A stretch of DNA of 64,000 bases from Symbioplanes lichenis (GCF_030709675.1 NZ_JAUZQD010000001.1:372001-436000); one strand, 5' to 3'; counted from the first letter of the stretch, positions 42,017 through 51,000 are shown. The notes: generated from the letters alone by a model not told the origin. Made by a program: numbers and translations.

Positions 42017-42419
42017 AAGCGAGCGGGAAAAATTCCGGTGCCATCGACCGTCCGCGCAGTCGCAAGAGGTTCCTCCGGTTCCAGGCGCGTTGGGGCACGC
42101 CCCGCAAGCTCGCGAAAGGCGGCCGGCGGGAGGCGCGCGAAAGGGCGCTTCCACCCCGGGGTCCGGCGGAATTCACGGGGCCATGAATCCACAACAGCCG
42201 ATGCTGACCGCGGGGCTTGCGAATAATACTCAGCGACAAGGCGCCGCCGACAGACGCTCGGTGCGCATCCCACACGCTCGGCGGATACTGAATCAGCGGT
42301 GCGTCACGAGGCAGCCACGGGGGGTGGCAAAATGCCGTTTCCGCACTCGCATTGAGTAATACGCCGATAGCGGTGAGCAGGTCCAGCGCTTGCCGCCAGA
42401 AGGTACCAATCCGCCCGAA
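42017..42419. other. Noncoding gap upstream of the sigma operon
   Basis: About 400 bp between the sigma promoter and the stop of the NurA-like gene. Base composition is less GC-rich than the neighbours. Open frames here (for example one beginning at 42183) have near-random third positions and are not credible genes. No tRNA, convincing terminator or repeat was recognised. Confidence 0.5.
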
Positions 42420-43397
42420 TCATCGGAGGCGGGCGGTGGCCAGGGTCAGCGCGCGGTGCAGCACCCGGGCGTCGCCCAGCAGGCCGCGCAGCCGCCGCTC
42501 CAGGCCGGCGATCGGCACCAGATTCTGCGGCGCGCGCGGATCCTTGTACGCCGACGACGCGAACCGCGGCAGCGTCGCCCCCGACAGCCCGGCCAGCTCG
42601 ATCGCCTGCTCGGGCGTGAGGTCAGGCGAGCACTCGACGCGCACGATGCCCGACCACGGCGCCCCCGAGGCCCCGGGCAGCCGGAGGTACCACGACCAGC
42701 TGCCCCAGGTCGTCCCGATGTGGAAGACCGGCGTCCGCTGCCCGGGTCGCAGCGAGGTGACGACCGGGGTCAGTGACGCGGGCAGATACTGCTTCTGCTG
42801 CGTCTTCACGTACCCGATGGTGCGGGGCAGCTGCCGCCGGTTGCGCAGCGGGCCGTCCACGACGAGCAGATCGGCGCCGTCCGAGCCGTGCGCCCGCGCG
42901 TCGCCGGAGATCTCGATCTCGAACGCCGTCAGCGGGGGCTGGACCGCCGCGGGCAGCTTGCTCGCCTCGCCCGTCCCGCTGACCCGGTGCACCTCGTAGC
43001 GCACGGATCCCGCCTGCAGATCGGCCGCCGACGGGCTCGCGGTGAAAAGCCCGCGCGCGATCCGGGCGCCCACCAGCTCGGCGACGCCGTTGCGCAGGTC
43101 GCAGCGCACGACCCCGGCCGCGTACGAAGCAGCCAGCCCCGCATAGGACTGGCCGTCCTCCTCCGCGGTCCACAACCCCGCGTCGTTGCGGCGCACCCCG
43201 TCGACCAGGAACACCACGTCGGGCGCCCGGAGCCCGGCCGGCACGTCGATCGGCGCCCACTGCGCGGCGGGCACCTCGACGTCCGTGTTCGTGTCCGTCT
43301 GCGCGGTGCTGGGCGACGCCGGACCCTCGCCGGCGTCCCCGCCCTCGAACGACGCCCCGTACGACGGGTCCCACGCGTCCACGAACATCCGCGTCAC
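42420..43397 (-). CDS. NurA-like nuclease of the HerA-Mre11-Rad50 operon
   Basis: A 325-residue protein with the block order of NurA nucleases, RNase H-fold enzymes that resect DNA ends with the HerA pump. The first acidic motif is VVFLVDGVRR (Asp66-Gly67). A Glu-containing strand ELVGARIARGLF and the second motif DLLVVDGPLRNRRQLPRTIGYVKTQQKQYL (Asp180, then Lys197) follow. A later His lies in RTPVFHIGTTW. GTG with AGGGGG close upstream (ATG three codons in is possible). It is last in a minus-strand series after HerA, Mre11-like and Rad50-like genes, 79 bp beyond sbcC. The functional call leans on that context as well as the motifs. Confidence 0.75.
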   Translation of the reverse strand: MTRMFVDAWDPSYGASFEGGDAGEGPASPSTAQTDTNTDVEVPAAQWAPIDVPAGLRAPDVVFLVDGVRRNDAGLWTAEEDGQSYAGLAASYAAGVVRCDLRNGVAELVGARIARGLFTASPSAADLQAGSVRYEVHRVSGTGEASKLPAAVQPPLTAFEIEISGDARAHGSDGADLLVVDGPLRNRRQLPRTIGYVKTQQKQYLPASLTPVVTSLRPGQRTPVFHIGTTWGSWSWYLRLPGASGAPWSGIVRVECSPDLTPEQAIELAGLSGATLPRFASSAYKDPRAPQNLVPIAGLERRLRGLLGDARVLHRALTLATARLR

Positions 43398-43476
43398 CGG
43401 CCGGCCCCCTCAGCCTCGGAATCGATCACAAGCCCACCCGGCCGGCGCACGGCGAGCGGGCCTCCGCGTGCACCTG

Positions 43477-45966
43477 TCACAAGCCCACCCGGTCCACGTA
43501 CGCCGTCCGCGCGTCCTTGTGCACCTCGAAGCGCACCGGCACCCGCTCGGCCAGCGCGTTGACGTGCGTGACCACGCCCACCATCCGGTCGCCCCGGGCG
43601 GCCAGGCTCTCCAGGGTGGCCGCCACGACGTCGAGCGTGGTCGCGTCCAGCGTGCCGAAGCCCTCGTCGAGGACGATCGACTCGAGGCTGGCCGCGGTGG
43701 TCGACATGCCCGCGAGCTGCTCCGACAGGGCCAGCGCGAGCGACAGCGAGGCCTGGAAGGTCTCCCCGCCGGACAGGGTGCGCACGCCGCGGCGCAGGCC
43801 CGCGTCGTGATGGTCGACCACGTAGAACTCGCCCTTGTCGTGCTCGAGGTCGTACTGCCCGCCGGTCAGCTCGCGCAGGATCCGCGACGCGCCGTCGACC
43901 AGCAGGTCCAGCGCCTCCTCGAGCAGCCAGCGCTCGAAGTTGTTCGCCCGCAGGTGCCCGGCGAGCGACTTGGCGACCCGGCTCTGCCGGACCAGCCCGG
44001 CCCGCTGCTCCGCATAGGCCAGGGCCTGCTCCCGCCGGTCCGACACCCGCTGCCACGCCGCCTCGGCCCGCTCCGCCGCGACCGCGGCCGCCCGGATCAG
44101 ACCGGCGTCGTCCGCCCCGGACGGGGCCGGCAGCCCCGCGTCGGTGAAGAGGGCGACGATCTCCGCCCGCACCCGCTGGGTCTCGGCGTGCGCGGTCTCG
44201 ACGGCGGCGGCGGCCTCGGCCCGGGCCTGCTCGCGCTGCCGCGCGGACTCCTGGGCCCAGTCGACGAGCGTGCTCCAGGCGCCGGCAAGGTCGTCGCGGT
44301 CGGCGGGCGGCGGGGCGAAGCGGGCCACCCCGTCGCGCACCACGTCGAACGCCCGCCACGCCGAACGCTGCCGCTCCTCGGCCTGCGCGGCGGCGGTCTG
44401 GGCCCGGCGCTGGGCCTCGCGCGCCGCCCGCACCTCCGCCCCGGCGTCGTCGAGCTTGCGCTGCAGCTTGGTCAGCTCGGCGAGCCGGGCCCGCAGGGCC
44501 TCCTGGCCGGGCGAGCCGGCCAGGCCCGCCTTGACCTCGGCCAGCCGGGACTTGTGATGCTCGTACTGCGCGCGCTTGCGGTCCAGCCCGCGCTCCAGCT
44601 CGCGGGCCACGGCGTCCCGCTGCTTGAAGGCCGTCCCCGCCACGTCGGCCGCGGCCCGGGCGGCCTTGCCCTGCTGCTCGGCCGCCTGCACGGCCGACCC
44701 GGCGGGCATCGCGGGCACGGTCGCCACGGTCTGCTCGCACACGGGACACTCGTGCCCCGCGGTGAGGTGGGCGCGCAGGGCGGCGGCCCGGTCCCGCGTC
44801 TGCGCCTCGGCGTATTCCAGGCGGGCCTGCTCGAGCAGCTGATCGGCGCCCAGGTGCGCGGCGCGGGCCAGCTCGGCCGCGGCCACGGCGTCCTTGTGCT
44901 CGACCTCGGCCACGGACACCTCACCGGCGAACCACTCGGCCTGGCCGACGAGCCGGTCGTACTCCACGTGCCGGTCGAGCAGCAGCCCGAGCGAGCCGGC
45001 GTCGCCCGCGGCGGCGAGCTCCCCGCGTACCTTCTCCTCGTGCTCCTCCGCCGCGCGCACGCCGGCAGCCGCCTGCTCGGCCTCGGTCCGCGCGGCGGTC
45101 GCGGCCTCGGCCACCTTGGTGCTGCCGGCCGGCGTGCGGACCTGGGACAGCGCGGCGAGCTCGGCCGCCACCGCGTCGCGCACCGCGGCCAGCTCGCCCT
45201 CCCGGTCGCGGACGGCCTTGAGCCGGGGCACCGACTCCTCGACGGCCGCGGTGAGCTCACGCATCGCCGTCAGCCGGGCCTCCGCCGCGGCGACCGCCTC
45301 GTCGTCGGCGTCGGTGAGCCCGGCGAGCGCCTGGTCGACGACGGTCAGCTTCGCCTCGGCGTCGGTCGCCCGGGCGCTCGCGCGGCTCTGCACCTCCTCG
45401 TAGACGTGCAGGCCGAGCAGGTTGACGAGGATCTGCTGCCGGGTGGCCGGCTTGGCGTGCAGGAAGTCGGCGAACTGGCCCTGCGGGAGGATGACGCAGC
45501 TGGTGAACTGCTCGTAGGGCAGCCCGACCGCCTCGGCCACCGCCCGGTCCATCTCCGCCGGGGTGCCCGCGAGCACGTCCCCGAGGTCGTCGAGGCTCAT
45601 CCCCGTGTCGAGCCGGGTCACGTCGAAGCCGGGCGGCATCAGCTGCAGGGCCGCGCCCGCCGTCTTGACGCTGCCCTTGCCGTCGCGGCGCACGACGCGC
45701 GTGGCGACATAGCGCGAGCCCGCCGACTCGAAGACGAGCCGCACCCGAGCCTCGGTGGCCGAGGGCGCGAGCGCGTTGCTGATGCCGCGGGCACCGCCCC
45801 ACCGGGGCACCGTGCCGTAGAGGGCGAAGCAGATGCCGTCCAGCACCGTCGACTTGCCCGAGCCGGTCGGGCCGACCAGGGCGAAGTAGTCGGCGTCGGT
45901 GAAGTCCACGGTGGTCTCGTCGCGGAACACCGTGAAGCCGGCCATGTCGAGCCGCAGCGGTCTCAT
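43477..45966 (-). CDS. sbcC: SbcC/Rad50-like SMC-type ATPase
   Basis: An 829-residue DNA-end-processing ATPase partner of the Mre11-like nuclease. The N-terminal Walker A is ALVGPTGSGKSTVLDGICFALYG. The Q-loop region is FTSCVILPQGQFADFLHA. Two long Ala/Glu/Arg coiled-coil arms flank the zinc hook CPVC at residues 407-410. The C-terminal half has the ABC signature RTLSGGETFQASLSLALALSEQLAG and Walker B SIVLDEGFGTLD. It is shorter than many SbcC proteins because the coiled coil is reduced. ATG overlaps the sbcD stop by 4 nt. Together with HerA and NurA homologues it forms a complete end-resection set. Confidence 0.95.
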   Translation of the reverse strand: MRPLRLDMAGFTVFRDETTVDFTDADYFALVGPTGSGKSTVLDGICFALYGTVPRWGGARGISNALAPSATEARVRLVFESAGSRYVATRVVRRDGKGSVKTAGAALQLMPPGFDVTRLDTGMSLDDLGDVLAGTPAEMDRAVAEAVGLPYEQFTSCVILPQGQFADFLHAKPATRQQILVNLLGLHVYEEVQSRASARATDAEAKLTVVDQALAGLTDADDEAVAAAEARLTAMRELTAAVEESVPRLKAVRDREGELAAVRDAVAAELAALSQVRTPAGSTKVAEAATAARTEAEQAAAGVRAAEEHEEKVRGELAAAGDAGSLGLLLDRHVEYDRLVGQAEWFAGEVSVAEVEHKDAVAAAELARAAHLGADQLLEQARLEYAEAQTRDRAAALRAHLTAGHECPVCEQTVATVPAMPAGSAVQAAEQQGKAARAAADVAGTAFKQRDAVARELERGLDRKRAQYEHHKSRLAEVKAGLAGSPGQEALRARLAELTKLQRKLDDAGAEVRAAREAQRRAQTAAAQAEERQRSAWRAFDVVRDGVARFAPPPADRDDLAGAWSTLVDWAQESARQREQARAEAAAAVETAHAETQRVRAEIVALFTDAGLPAPSGADDAGLIRAAAVAAERAEAAWQRVSDRREQALAYAEQRAGLVRQSRVAKSLAGHLRANNFERWLLEEALDLLVDGASRILRELTGGQYDLEHDKGEFYVVDHHDAGLRRGVRTLSGGETFQASLSLALALSEQLAGMSTTAASLESIVLDEGFGTLDATTLDVVAATLESLAARGDRMVGVVTHVNALAERVPVRFEVHKDARTAYVDRVGL

Positions 45967-47114
45967 GAGTGGCTGCTCACCTCGTCGTAGAGCTCGTCGA
46001 AGAGTTCGCGCACGCCTTCCTCGGCGTTCTCGCGGCTGTCCAGGTAGTCGCCGAAGAGTTCGCGGGGCGAGCGGCCGGCCCGCTGGGCCATCCGGGCGCC
46101 GGCCCGGTCGGGCACCATGTCCGGGTCGATCCGGATCTCCAGCGCGTCGGGCAGCAGCTCCTGCACGTCCTCCCGCAGCCCCACCCGCGGCGCCTCCCGG
46201 ACATAGACACGGAGCCAGGCGTCCGGAAGGTTCACCGTCGCGAGCTGGTCCAGGCTGCCCCGGACCGTACGCAGAGCCCGCCCGGCCGTGACAGGCACAT
46301 CGCGCACCTGGGCGGCCTTCGTCGTGCCGACGTCCACGATCGCGACCGAGCTGACGTTTTCCTCCTCGCCGAAGTCGACGGCCAGCGGGCTGCCGCTGTA
46401 GCGCACCGGGCACGGGCCGATGACCCGCTGCGACCGGTGCAGGTGGCCGAGCGCGACGTAGTGGGCGTTGGCGGGGAAGACCGTCGCCGGCACCGCGTAG
46501 CCCATGACCGTGTGCGCCTCCCGCTCGCCGCCGCCGGTGGACGCGCCCACCACGGTCAGGTGGGCGGAGAGCAGGTTGACCGTGCCGGGCTCGTCGAAGC
46601 TCTCCGCGATCCGGGCGATCAGGCGCTGGATGTGGTCGGCGTAGGTCTGCACGGTCTCCGCCGCCGTCAGCTCGTACATCTCGACGGCTCGGATCGCGTA
46701 GCGCTGCGACAGGAAGGGCAGGGCGGCGAGCTGCCACTGCTCCCCCTCGGCCGTCTTGCCCCGGATCAGCAGGTCCTCCGGCTTGTCGCGCACCGAGCCG
46801 CGCAGCTCGATCCCGGCGGCGTCGGCCCACGGGCGCAGGGCGTCGAGCGCGGCGCCGTTGTCGTGGTTGCCCCCGATGGCGACGACCCGGGCGCCCGTCT
46901 GCCGCAGCGCCGACAGGGCCCGGGTGACGATCTGCGTCGAGGCGGGCGACGGCGCGGCCGTGTCGTAGAGGTCGCCGGCCACGATCACCAGGTCGGGCCG
47001 CTCGGCCCGGGCGATCTCGACGATCTGGGCGAGGACGCGGATGTGCTCGTCGCGCCGGTCGCGTCCCTTGAGGACCTTTCCGACATGCCAGTCGGAGGTG
47101 TGCAGGATGCGCAT
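45963..47114 (-). CDS. sbcD: SbcD/Mre11-like exonuclease
   Basis: A 383-residue calcineurin-like phosphoesterase. All metal-binding motifs are in order: MRILHTSDWHVGK, LVIVAGDLYD, VVAIGGNHDNG, LLSAHLTVVG and YVALGHLHRSQ. A capping domain and a C-terminal Rad50-binding helical tail (RELFGDYLDSRENAEEGVRELFDELYDEV) follow. It should cut DNA ends and hairpins with the Rad50-like ATPase. AAGG lies 7 nt upstream of the ATG. The gene is 9 bp from the HerA stop and overlaps sbcC, so transcription through all four genes is likely. Confidence 0.95.
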   Translation of the reverse strand: MRILHTSDWHVGKVLKGRDRRDEHIRVLAQIVEIARAERPDLVIVAGDLYDTAAPSPASTQIVTRALSALRQTGARVVAIGGNHDNGAALDALRPWADAAGIELRGSVRDKPEDLLIRGKTAEGEQWQLAALPFLSQRYAIRAVEMYELTAAETVQTYADHIQRLIARIAESFDEPGTVNLLSAHLTVVGASTGGGEREAHTVMGYAVPATVFPANAHYVALGHLHRSQRVIGPCPVRYSGSPLAVDFGEEENVSSVAIVDVGTTKAAQVRDVPVTAGRALRTVRGSLDQLATVNLPDAWLRVYVREAPRVGLREDVQELLPDALEIRIDPDMVPDRAGARMAQRAGRSPRELFGDYLDSRENAEEGVRELFDELYDEVSSHS

Positions 47115-47123
47115 CGCGGAACC

Positions 47124-48863
47124 TTAGAACGGAATGTCGTCGTCCGGCGAGCCGCTGCGGCCCCCCACGACCGCGAACGGATCGGCGCCCTGGACGATCG
47201 AGCGCATCGTGCCCGCGGGCGGCGGGCCGGACTCCGACTTGCGGGTCGCCCAGGCGGGGAAGGGGAACTCCACGCAGAGCGGCACCGGGATGTCGGGCTG
47301 GTTGACGAACATCGTGCCCGGGCGGGCCAGCAGCGCGCGCTGGCGCATGGCGGGCGGCAGGAAGCCGTACTCCGGGCGGGAGGCCTCGGCGGGGTCGAGC
47401 CGGCCGACCACCCGGATCGCCGAGTTGGTGACGATGCGGCGCTCGACCTCGCTGGCGGTCTGCTGCGCGCCGATGAGGATCACGCCCAGAGAGCGGCCGC
47501 GCTCGGCGATGTCGAGCAGCACCTCCTTGATCGGCGACGAGCCCTCGCGCGGGGCGTACTTGTTGAGCTCGTCGAGCACCACGAAGAGCAGCGGGCGGCC
47601 GGTGCCCGACTTCTCCTTGTCCTCGAACTCGGTCTTGAGCGTCACACCGACCACGAACCGCTGCGCGCGGTCGGGCAGGTTGTGCAGGTCGACCACGGTC
47701 ACCTGGGCGCTCTCGGCCGTCTTGATCTGGTGCGGGCGGCGGGCGGCCAGGTCGCCGCGGATCAGCCGGGAGAGGTCACGCTTGCTGCCGATCAGGCGGC
47801 GGGCGAACGCGTTGACCGTGCCCATGTTGACCGCGCTGCCGGCCCACGTGGAGCGGGTCTCGTCGTCGGTCAGCTGATCGACGATGTGGTCGACCATGTC
47901 CCCGTACGATCCCAGCCGTCGCCCGTCGATGCTGATGCCGCCCTCGGCCGGGACCGCGTGCCGGGCCAGGTGCGCGGTGACCGAGTGCACCACCATCGTG
48001 TATTGCTGCCGCTCGTCGTCGGCGTCGGCGAACACATAGGGCAGCAGCCGCTTCTCGCAGAACTCCTCGAGCGTCCAGTAGAAACTGTCGACGCCGGTGA
48101 GCCGGCTGTTGACGTCGGGCGCGCCGGAGGAGTCGCCGGCCCGGGGCGGGGCATAGACGCGCACGTCGGGGAAGGCGCCGGCCGGCAGTCCGAGCAGCTT
48201 GTAACCGGCGACCGTGCTGTCGTCGAGCTTGGTGTTCTCGTGGTCGAGGAAGAGCAGGTCCTCGCCCTTGACGTTGAAGATCAGCGCGCGGGCGTTGGTG
48301 CCGTCGGCGCCCAGGGCCCCGGACCGGAAGACCGAATAGAGCAGGAAGGTCGCGAAGCTGGTCTTGGTCGCCACGCCGGAGATGCCGGAGATGGAGACGT
48401 GCGCCCCGCGGGTGCCGTCGAGGAAGTCGGCGTTGAGGAAGACCGGGACGCCGTCGCGCCCGGTGCCCATCGGCACACGCCGCTCCATGCGGTCGAAGTG
48501 CAGCGCGGCGTCGCGGGCCTCGCCGGAAGCGCGCTGCACCACGGCCCCGGGCGCGGGCGGGACGTAGAGCTCGGGGTCGACGCGCGTGGTGGTGATCTCG
48601 GCGGCCTCCTGCACGAGCGCGGGCAGGGTGCCGTCGGCGATCGCGAACACGTCCGAGTCGAACTGGGCGCCCTCGTGCCGCGCGCGGACCTGGGTGACCA
48701 CGCCCGCGATCGTCACCGGCTCGCGGTCCGGCAGGTCACGGGTGGTCACCACGACGTCGTCGAGCTGCAGGTAGCTCCCCGGCGTCACCGCCGTCCAGAA
48801 CTGCAACGGGGTGGCGTCGGCGGTGCCCAGCACCCGACCGACCGGCTCACTGGCTTCCTCCAT
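47124..48863 (-). CDS. HerA-like hexameric DNA-translocase ATPase
   Basis: A 579-residue FtsK/HerA-superfamily ATPase. The N-terminal HAS-barrel-like region contains DDVVVTTRDLPDREPVTIAGVVTQV. The P-loop is SISGISGVATKTSF (about 157-170), where the usual Gly before Lys is Thr, and the Walker B is LLFVVLDELNKYAP. The arginine-finger/sensor-type stretch AERGRSLGVILIGAQQTASEV and the HerA-like end ARPGTMFVNQPDIPVPLCVEFPFPAWATR are present. The ATG at 48863 was chosen because AGGAGG lies 5-6 nt upstream; the frame extends further. It probably pumps DNA to the NurA-like nuclease. First of the HerA-Mre11-Rad50-NurA genes, 51 bp after the RibD-like gene. Confidence 0.88.
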   Translation of the reverse strand: MEEASEPVGRVLGTADATPLQFWTAVTPGSYLQLDDVVVTTRDLPDREPVTIAGVVTQVRARHEGAQFDSDVFAIADGTLPALVQEAAEITTTRVDPELYVPPAPGAVVQRASGEARDAALHFDRMERRVPMGTGRDGVPVFLNADFLDGTRGAHVSISGISGVATKTSFATFLLYSVFRSGALGADGTNARALIFNVKGEDLLFLDHENTKLDDSTVAGYKLLGLPAGAFPDVRVYAPPRAGDSSGAPDVNSRLTGVDSFYWTLEEFCEKRLLPYVFADADDERQQYTMVVHSVTAHLARHAVPAEGGISIDGRRLGSYGDMVDHIVDQLTDDETRSTWAGSAVNMGTVNAFARRLIGSKRDLSRLIRGDLAARRPHQIKTAESAQVTVVDLHNLPDRAQRFVVGVTLKTEFEDKEKSGTGRPLLFVVLDELNKYAPREGSSPIKEVLLDIAERGRSLGVILIGAQQTASEVERRIVTNSAIRVVGRLDPAEASRPEYGFLPPAMRQRALLARPGTMFVNQPDIPVPLCVEFPFPAWATRKSESGPPPAGTMRSIVQGADPFAVVGGRSGSPDDDIPF

Positions 48864-48914
48864 CGACCCCTCCTCGAACACGCGGATCATGGTGCACCAC
48901 GGGTACGACAATCT

Positions 48915-49610
48915 TCAGCGGCTCCGGGCATACCTCAGGAAGAGCATGTCCTCCCGCGACAGGACGCTGCGCAGCGCCATGCGCCTCGGCGGACCGTCCG
49001 GACCGGTGGCGATGCGGCCCGCGCCGCCCCCGGTCAGCACGGGCGAGACGGTAAGGCACAACTCGTCGATCAAATCGGCCGCGACCAGCGCACCGAGCAG
49101 ATGCGGGCCGCCCTCGCAGAGCAGCTGGGTGGCGCCGCGCGCGTGCAGCCCGGCCACCATAGCGGCGAGGTCGACCGCGTCGTCGCCCACCTCAATGATC
49201 TCCGCCACATCGGCCAGGCCGGGCGGGGGCGTTCCCCCCTTGCGGGTGACGACCAGGGGCCGGATCGGCGCGTCCACGAAGACCAATTGTGCGGGGTCCA
49301 GCTCGAGCGACGCCGACACGACGACCATCAAAGGAAATTCCGGCAACCCTTGCGTACGCCGCCAGGCGCGCCCGGGCTCGTCGAGCCGCAAGGCGTCGTA
49401 GTTCTCCGCGCGTACCGTGCCGGCCGCCACCACCAGCGCGTCGCACGTCATCCGCAGCGTGTCGAAGATCTGCTTGTCGCCCGGGCCGCCCAGCCCCGCG
49501 GACTTGCCGTCGACCGTGGCGGCGCCGTCGGCGCTCGCGATGAAGTTGACGCGCAGCGTGGGCTCGGTGTGGCGGGGATAACGCTCGAGCAGCTCGTCGG
49601 TGGAGAACAC
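48915..49610 (-). CDS. RibD C-terminal-domain reductase (pyrimidine reductase-like)
   Basis: A 231-residue NADPH-binding protein of the bacterial RibD C-terminal/dihydrofolate-reductase-like family. It has RVNFIASADGAATVDGKSAGLGGPGDKQIFDTLRMTCDALVVAAGTVRAE at the start of the fold. ATQLLCEGGPHLLGALVAADLIDELCLTVSPVLTGGG follows at the C-terminal side. The deaminase domain of full RibD is absent, as in many actinobacterial stand-alone homologues whose role is unclear. The GTG giving VFSTDELLERY was chosen because upstream codons run into repeat DNA. It reads in the same direction as the HerA gene and may be the first gene of that transcript. Confidence 0.82.
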   Translation of the reverse strand: MFSTDELLERYPRHTEPTLRVNFIASADGAATVDGKSAGLGGPGDKQIFDTLRMTCDALVVAAGTVRAENYDALRLDEPGRAWRRTQGLPEFPLMVVVSASLELDPAQLVFVDAPIRPLVVTRKGGTPPPGLADVAEIIEVGDDAVDLAAMVAGLHARGATQLLCEGGPHLLGALVAADLIDELCLTVSPVLTGGGAGRIATGPDGPPRRMALRSVLSREDMLFLRYARSR

Positions 49611-49670
49611 GCCGCCCAGGCTACGGCGGCCGGCGCGCCGGTCGTCCGAGGCGAGTGTGCCGTGTCTATG

Positions 49671-49740
49671 GACCGGGGCTTCTCCCCGCGACCGGGGCTT
49701 TCTCCCCGCGACCGGGGCATTTCTCCCCGCGACCGGGCAG
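49671..49740. repeat. 20-21-bp tandem repeat with internal dyad
   Basis: Three near-identical units TCTCCCCGCGACCGGGGC(TT/AT) start at 49681, 49701 and 49722, with a partial before them. Each unit contains CCCCG-cgac-CGGGG, so the array could fold as a row of small hairpins. It lies between the RibD-like start and the small Cys-rich gene. Confidence 0.8.
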
Positions 49741-49753
49741 GGTGGGCTTTCTT

Positions 49754-49873
49754 TTAAGGACCGGGCGGGCCGGTCACCGGGGGCGTGGGCTTGACCGGGC
49801 GGTGCTGACAGTCGCACCACGACCCGCCCTTGCACTCCTTGTGCCGCTGCTCACGGCACGCGTGGCAGATCAT
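49754..49873 (-). CDS. Small Cys/His-rich protein, 39 residues
   Basis: A complete ATG-to-TAA frame of 39 residues: MICHACREQRHKECKGGSWC (1-20), then DCQHRPVKPT and a Pro-rich end. It has five Cys (C-x2-C, then C, then C-x-C) and three His, spaced as in a small zinc-binding fold. Third codon positions are mostly G/C, and the stop is TAA. No strong RBS, but TAGGCT sits 6 nt before the ATG, so a leaderless transcript is possible. It is divergent from the LacI-type regulator. Function unknown; DNA, RNA or metal binding is possible. Confidence 0.6.
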   Translation of the reverse strand: MICHACREQRHKECKGGSWCDCQHRPVKPTPPVTGPPGP

Positions 49874-49921
49874 GACCCAAGCCTAAGGGTGGGCAGACAG
49901 AATTTGGCGGGCTGGAGAATA

Positions 49922-50947
49922 ATGCGGCCCATGACTCGGCAGCCCGACCCTTCCCCGGGGCGCCCGACGCTCGATGCCGTCGCCGCGCGCGCCGGGGTCG
50001 GCCGCGGCACCGCCTCCCGCGTGCTGAACGGATCCTCGCAGGTCAGCGAGCACGCCAAGGCGGCCGTGGAGGCGGCGATCCTGGAGCTCGGCTACGTGCC
50101 GAACAGGGCGGCGCGCACGCTCGTCACCCAGCGCACCGACTCGGTCGCGCTCGTGGTCTCCGAGTCGCAGGAGCGGCTGTTCGGCGAGCCGTTCTTCGCC
50201 GGCGTGCTGCGCGGCATCAACAGCGCCCTGCTCGAGACGCCGTTGCAGCTGTGGCTGGCGATGGCGGCCACCCCGGCGCAGCGCGACCGTGTCGTGCATC
50301 ACCTCACGGGGCAGCACGTGGACGGCGTACTGATGCTTTCTCTGCACGACGAAGATCCGCTGCCCGGCATCCTGCGCGACCGGGGGATGCCGTTCGTGCT
50401 GGGCGGCCGGCCCGCGCAGCTGCACCCGGACGACTACTTCGTCGACGTCGACAACGCCTCGGGCGCCCGGCTGGCCGTCGAGCACCTCCAGGCCACCGGC
50501 TCGCAGCGGGTGGCGACGGTGGCGGGGCCGCAGGACATGGAGGTCGGCCGGGCCCGCCTGGCCGGTTACCGGGCCGCCGTCCAGGGCGGTGAGCTGGTCG
50601 AGATCGGCGACTTCAGCGAGGAGGGCGGCGCCCGGGCGGCCACGGCCCTGCTGGCGCGCGAGCCCGGGCTCGACGCGATCTTCGCGGCCTCCGACCTCAT
50701 GGCCGGCGGCGCGCTGCGGGCGCTGCGCGCGGCCGGGCGGCGGGTGCCGGAGGACGTGCGGCTCATCGGCTTCGAGGACGCCCCGGTGGCCCGGCAGTGC
50801 GAGCCGCCGCTCACGACCGTGCACCAGCCGGTCGAGGAAATGGGCCGGCGCATGGCCGAGCTGCTGATCAGCCGGATCCGGCGGGAGCCGGTCGACAATT
50901 CACACGTTCTGCTCGACACCCACCTGGTCCGTCGCCAGTCGGCCTGA
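49922..50947 (+). CDS. LacI-family transcriptional regulator
   Basis: A 341-residue repressor. The N-terminal HTH/hinge is PTLDAVAARAGVGRGTASRVLNGSSQVSEHAKAAVEAAILELGYVPNRAARTLVTQRT. A periplasmic-binding-like effector domain follows (SVALVVSESQERLFGEPFFAGVLRGIN ... DYFVDVDNASGARLAVEHL ... GLDAIFAASDLMAGGALRAL ... DVRLIGFEDAPVARQCEPPLTTVHQPVEEMG). All regions are intact. GGAG lies 4 nt before the ATG. No sugar-utilisation genes are adjacent: upstream is the small Cys protein (divergent) and downstream the ACT-domain gene. Its regulon is therefore probably elsewhere, or it controls the divergent gene. Confidence 0.9.
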   Translation: MRPMTRQPDPSPGRPTLDAVAARAGVGRGTASRVLNGSSQVSEHAKAAVEAAILELGYVPNRAARTLVTQRTDSVALVVSESQERLFGEPFFAGVLRGINSALLETPLQLWLAMAATPAQRDRVVHHLTGQHVDGVLMLSLHDEDPLPGILRDRGMPFVLGGRPAQLHPDDYFVDVDNASGARLAVEHLQATGSQRVATVAGPQDMEVGRARLAGYRAAVQGGELVEIGDFSEEGGARAATALLAREPGLDAIFAASDLMAGGALRALRAAGRRVPEDVRLIGFEDAPVARQCEPPLTTVHQPVEEMGRRMAELLISRIRREPVDNSHVLLDTHLVRRQSA

Positions 50948-51000
50948 CCCGGCCTAGCCTGATGTGATTCAGGGCATATCTATGCGTCTTGACGGCCGGG

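Noticed and set aside
42183..42359. Plus-strand frame starting MNPQQPMLTAGLANNTQRQG
   Set aside because: Third codon positions are close to random and no RBS is present, unlike real genes in this window.
43398..43476. A separate promoter for the NurA-like gene in the 79-bp gap
   Set aside because: No -35/-10 pair with credible spacing was found; readthrough from sbcC is simpler.
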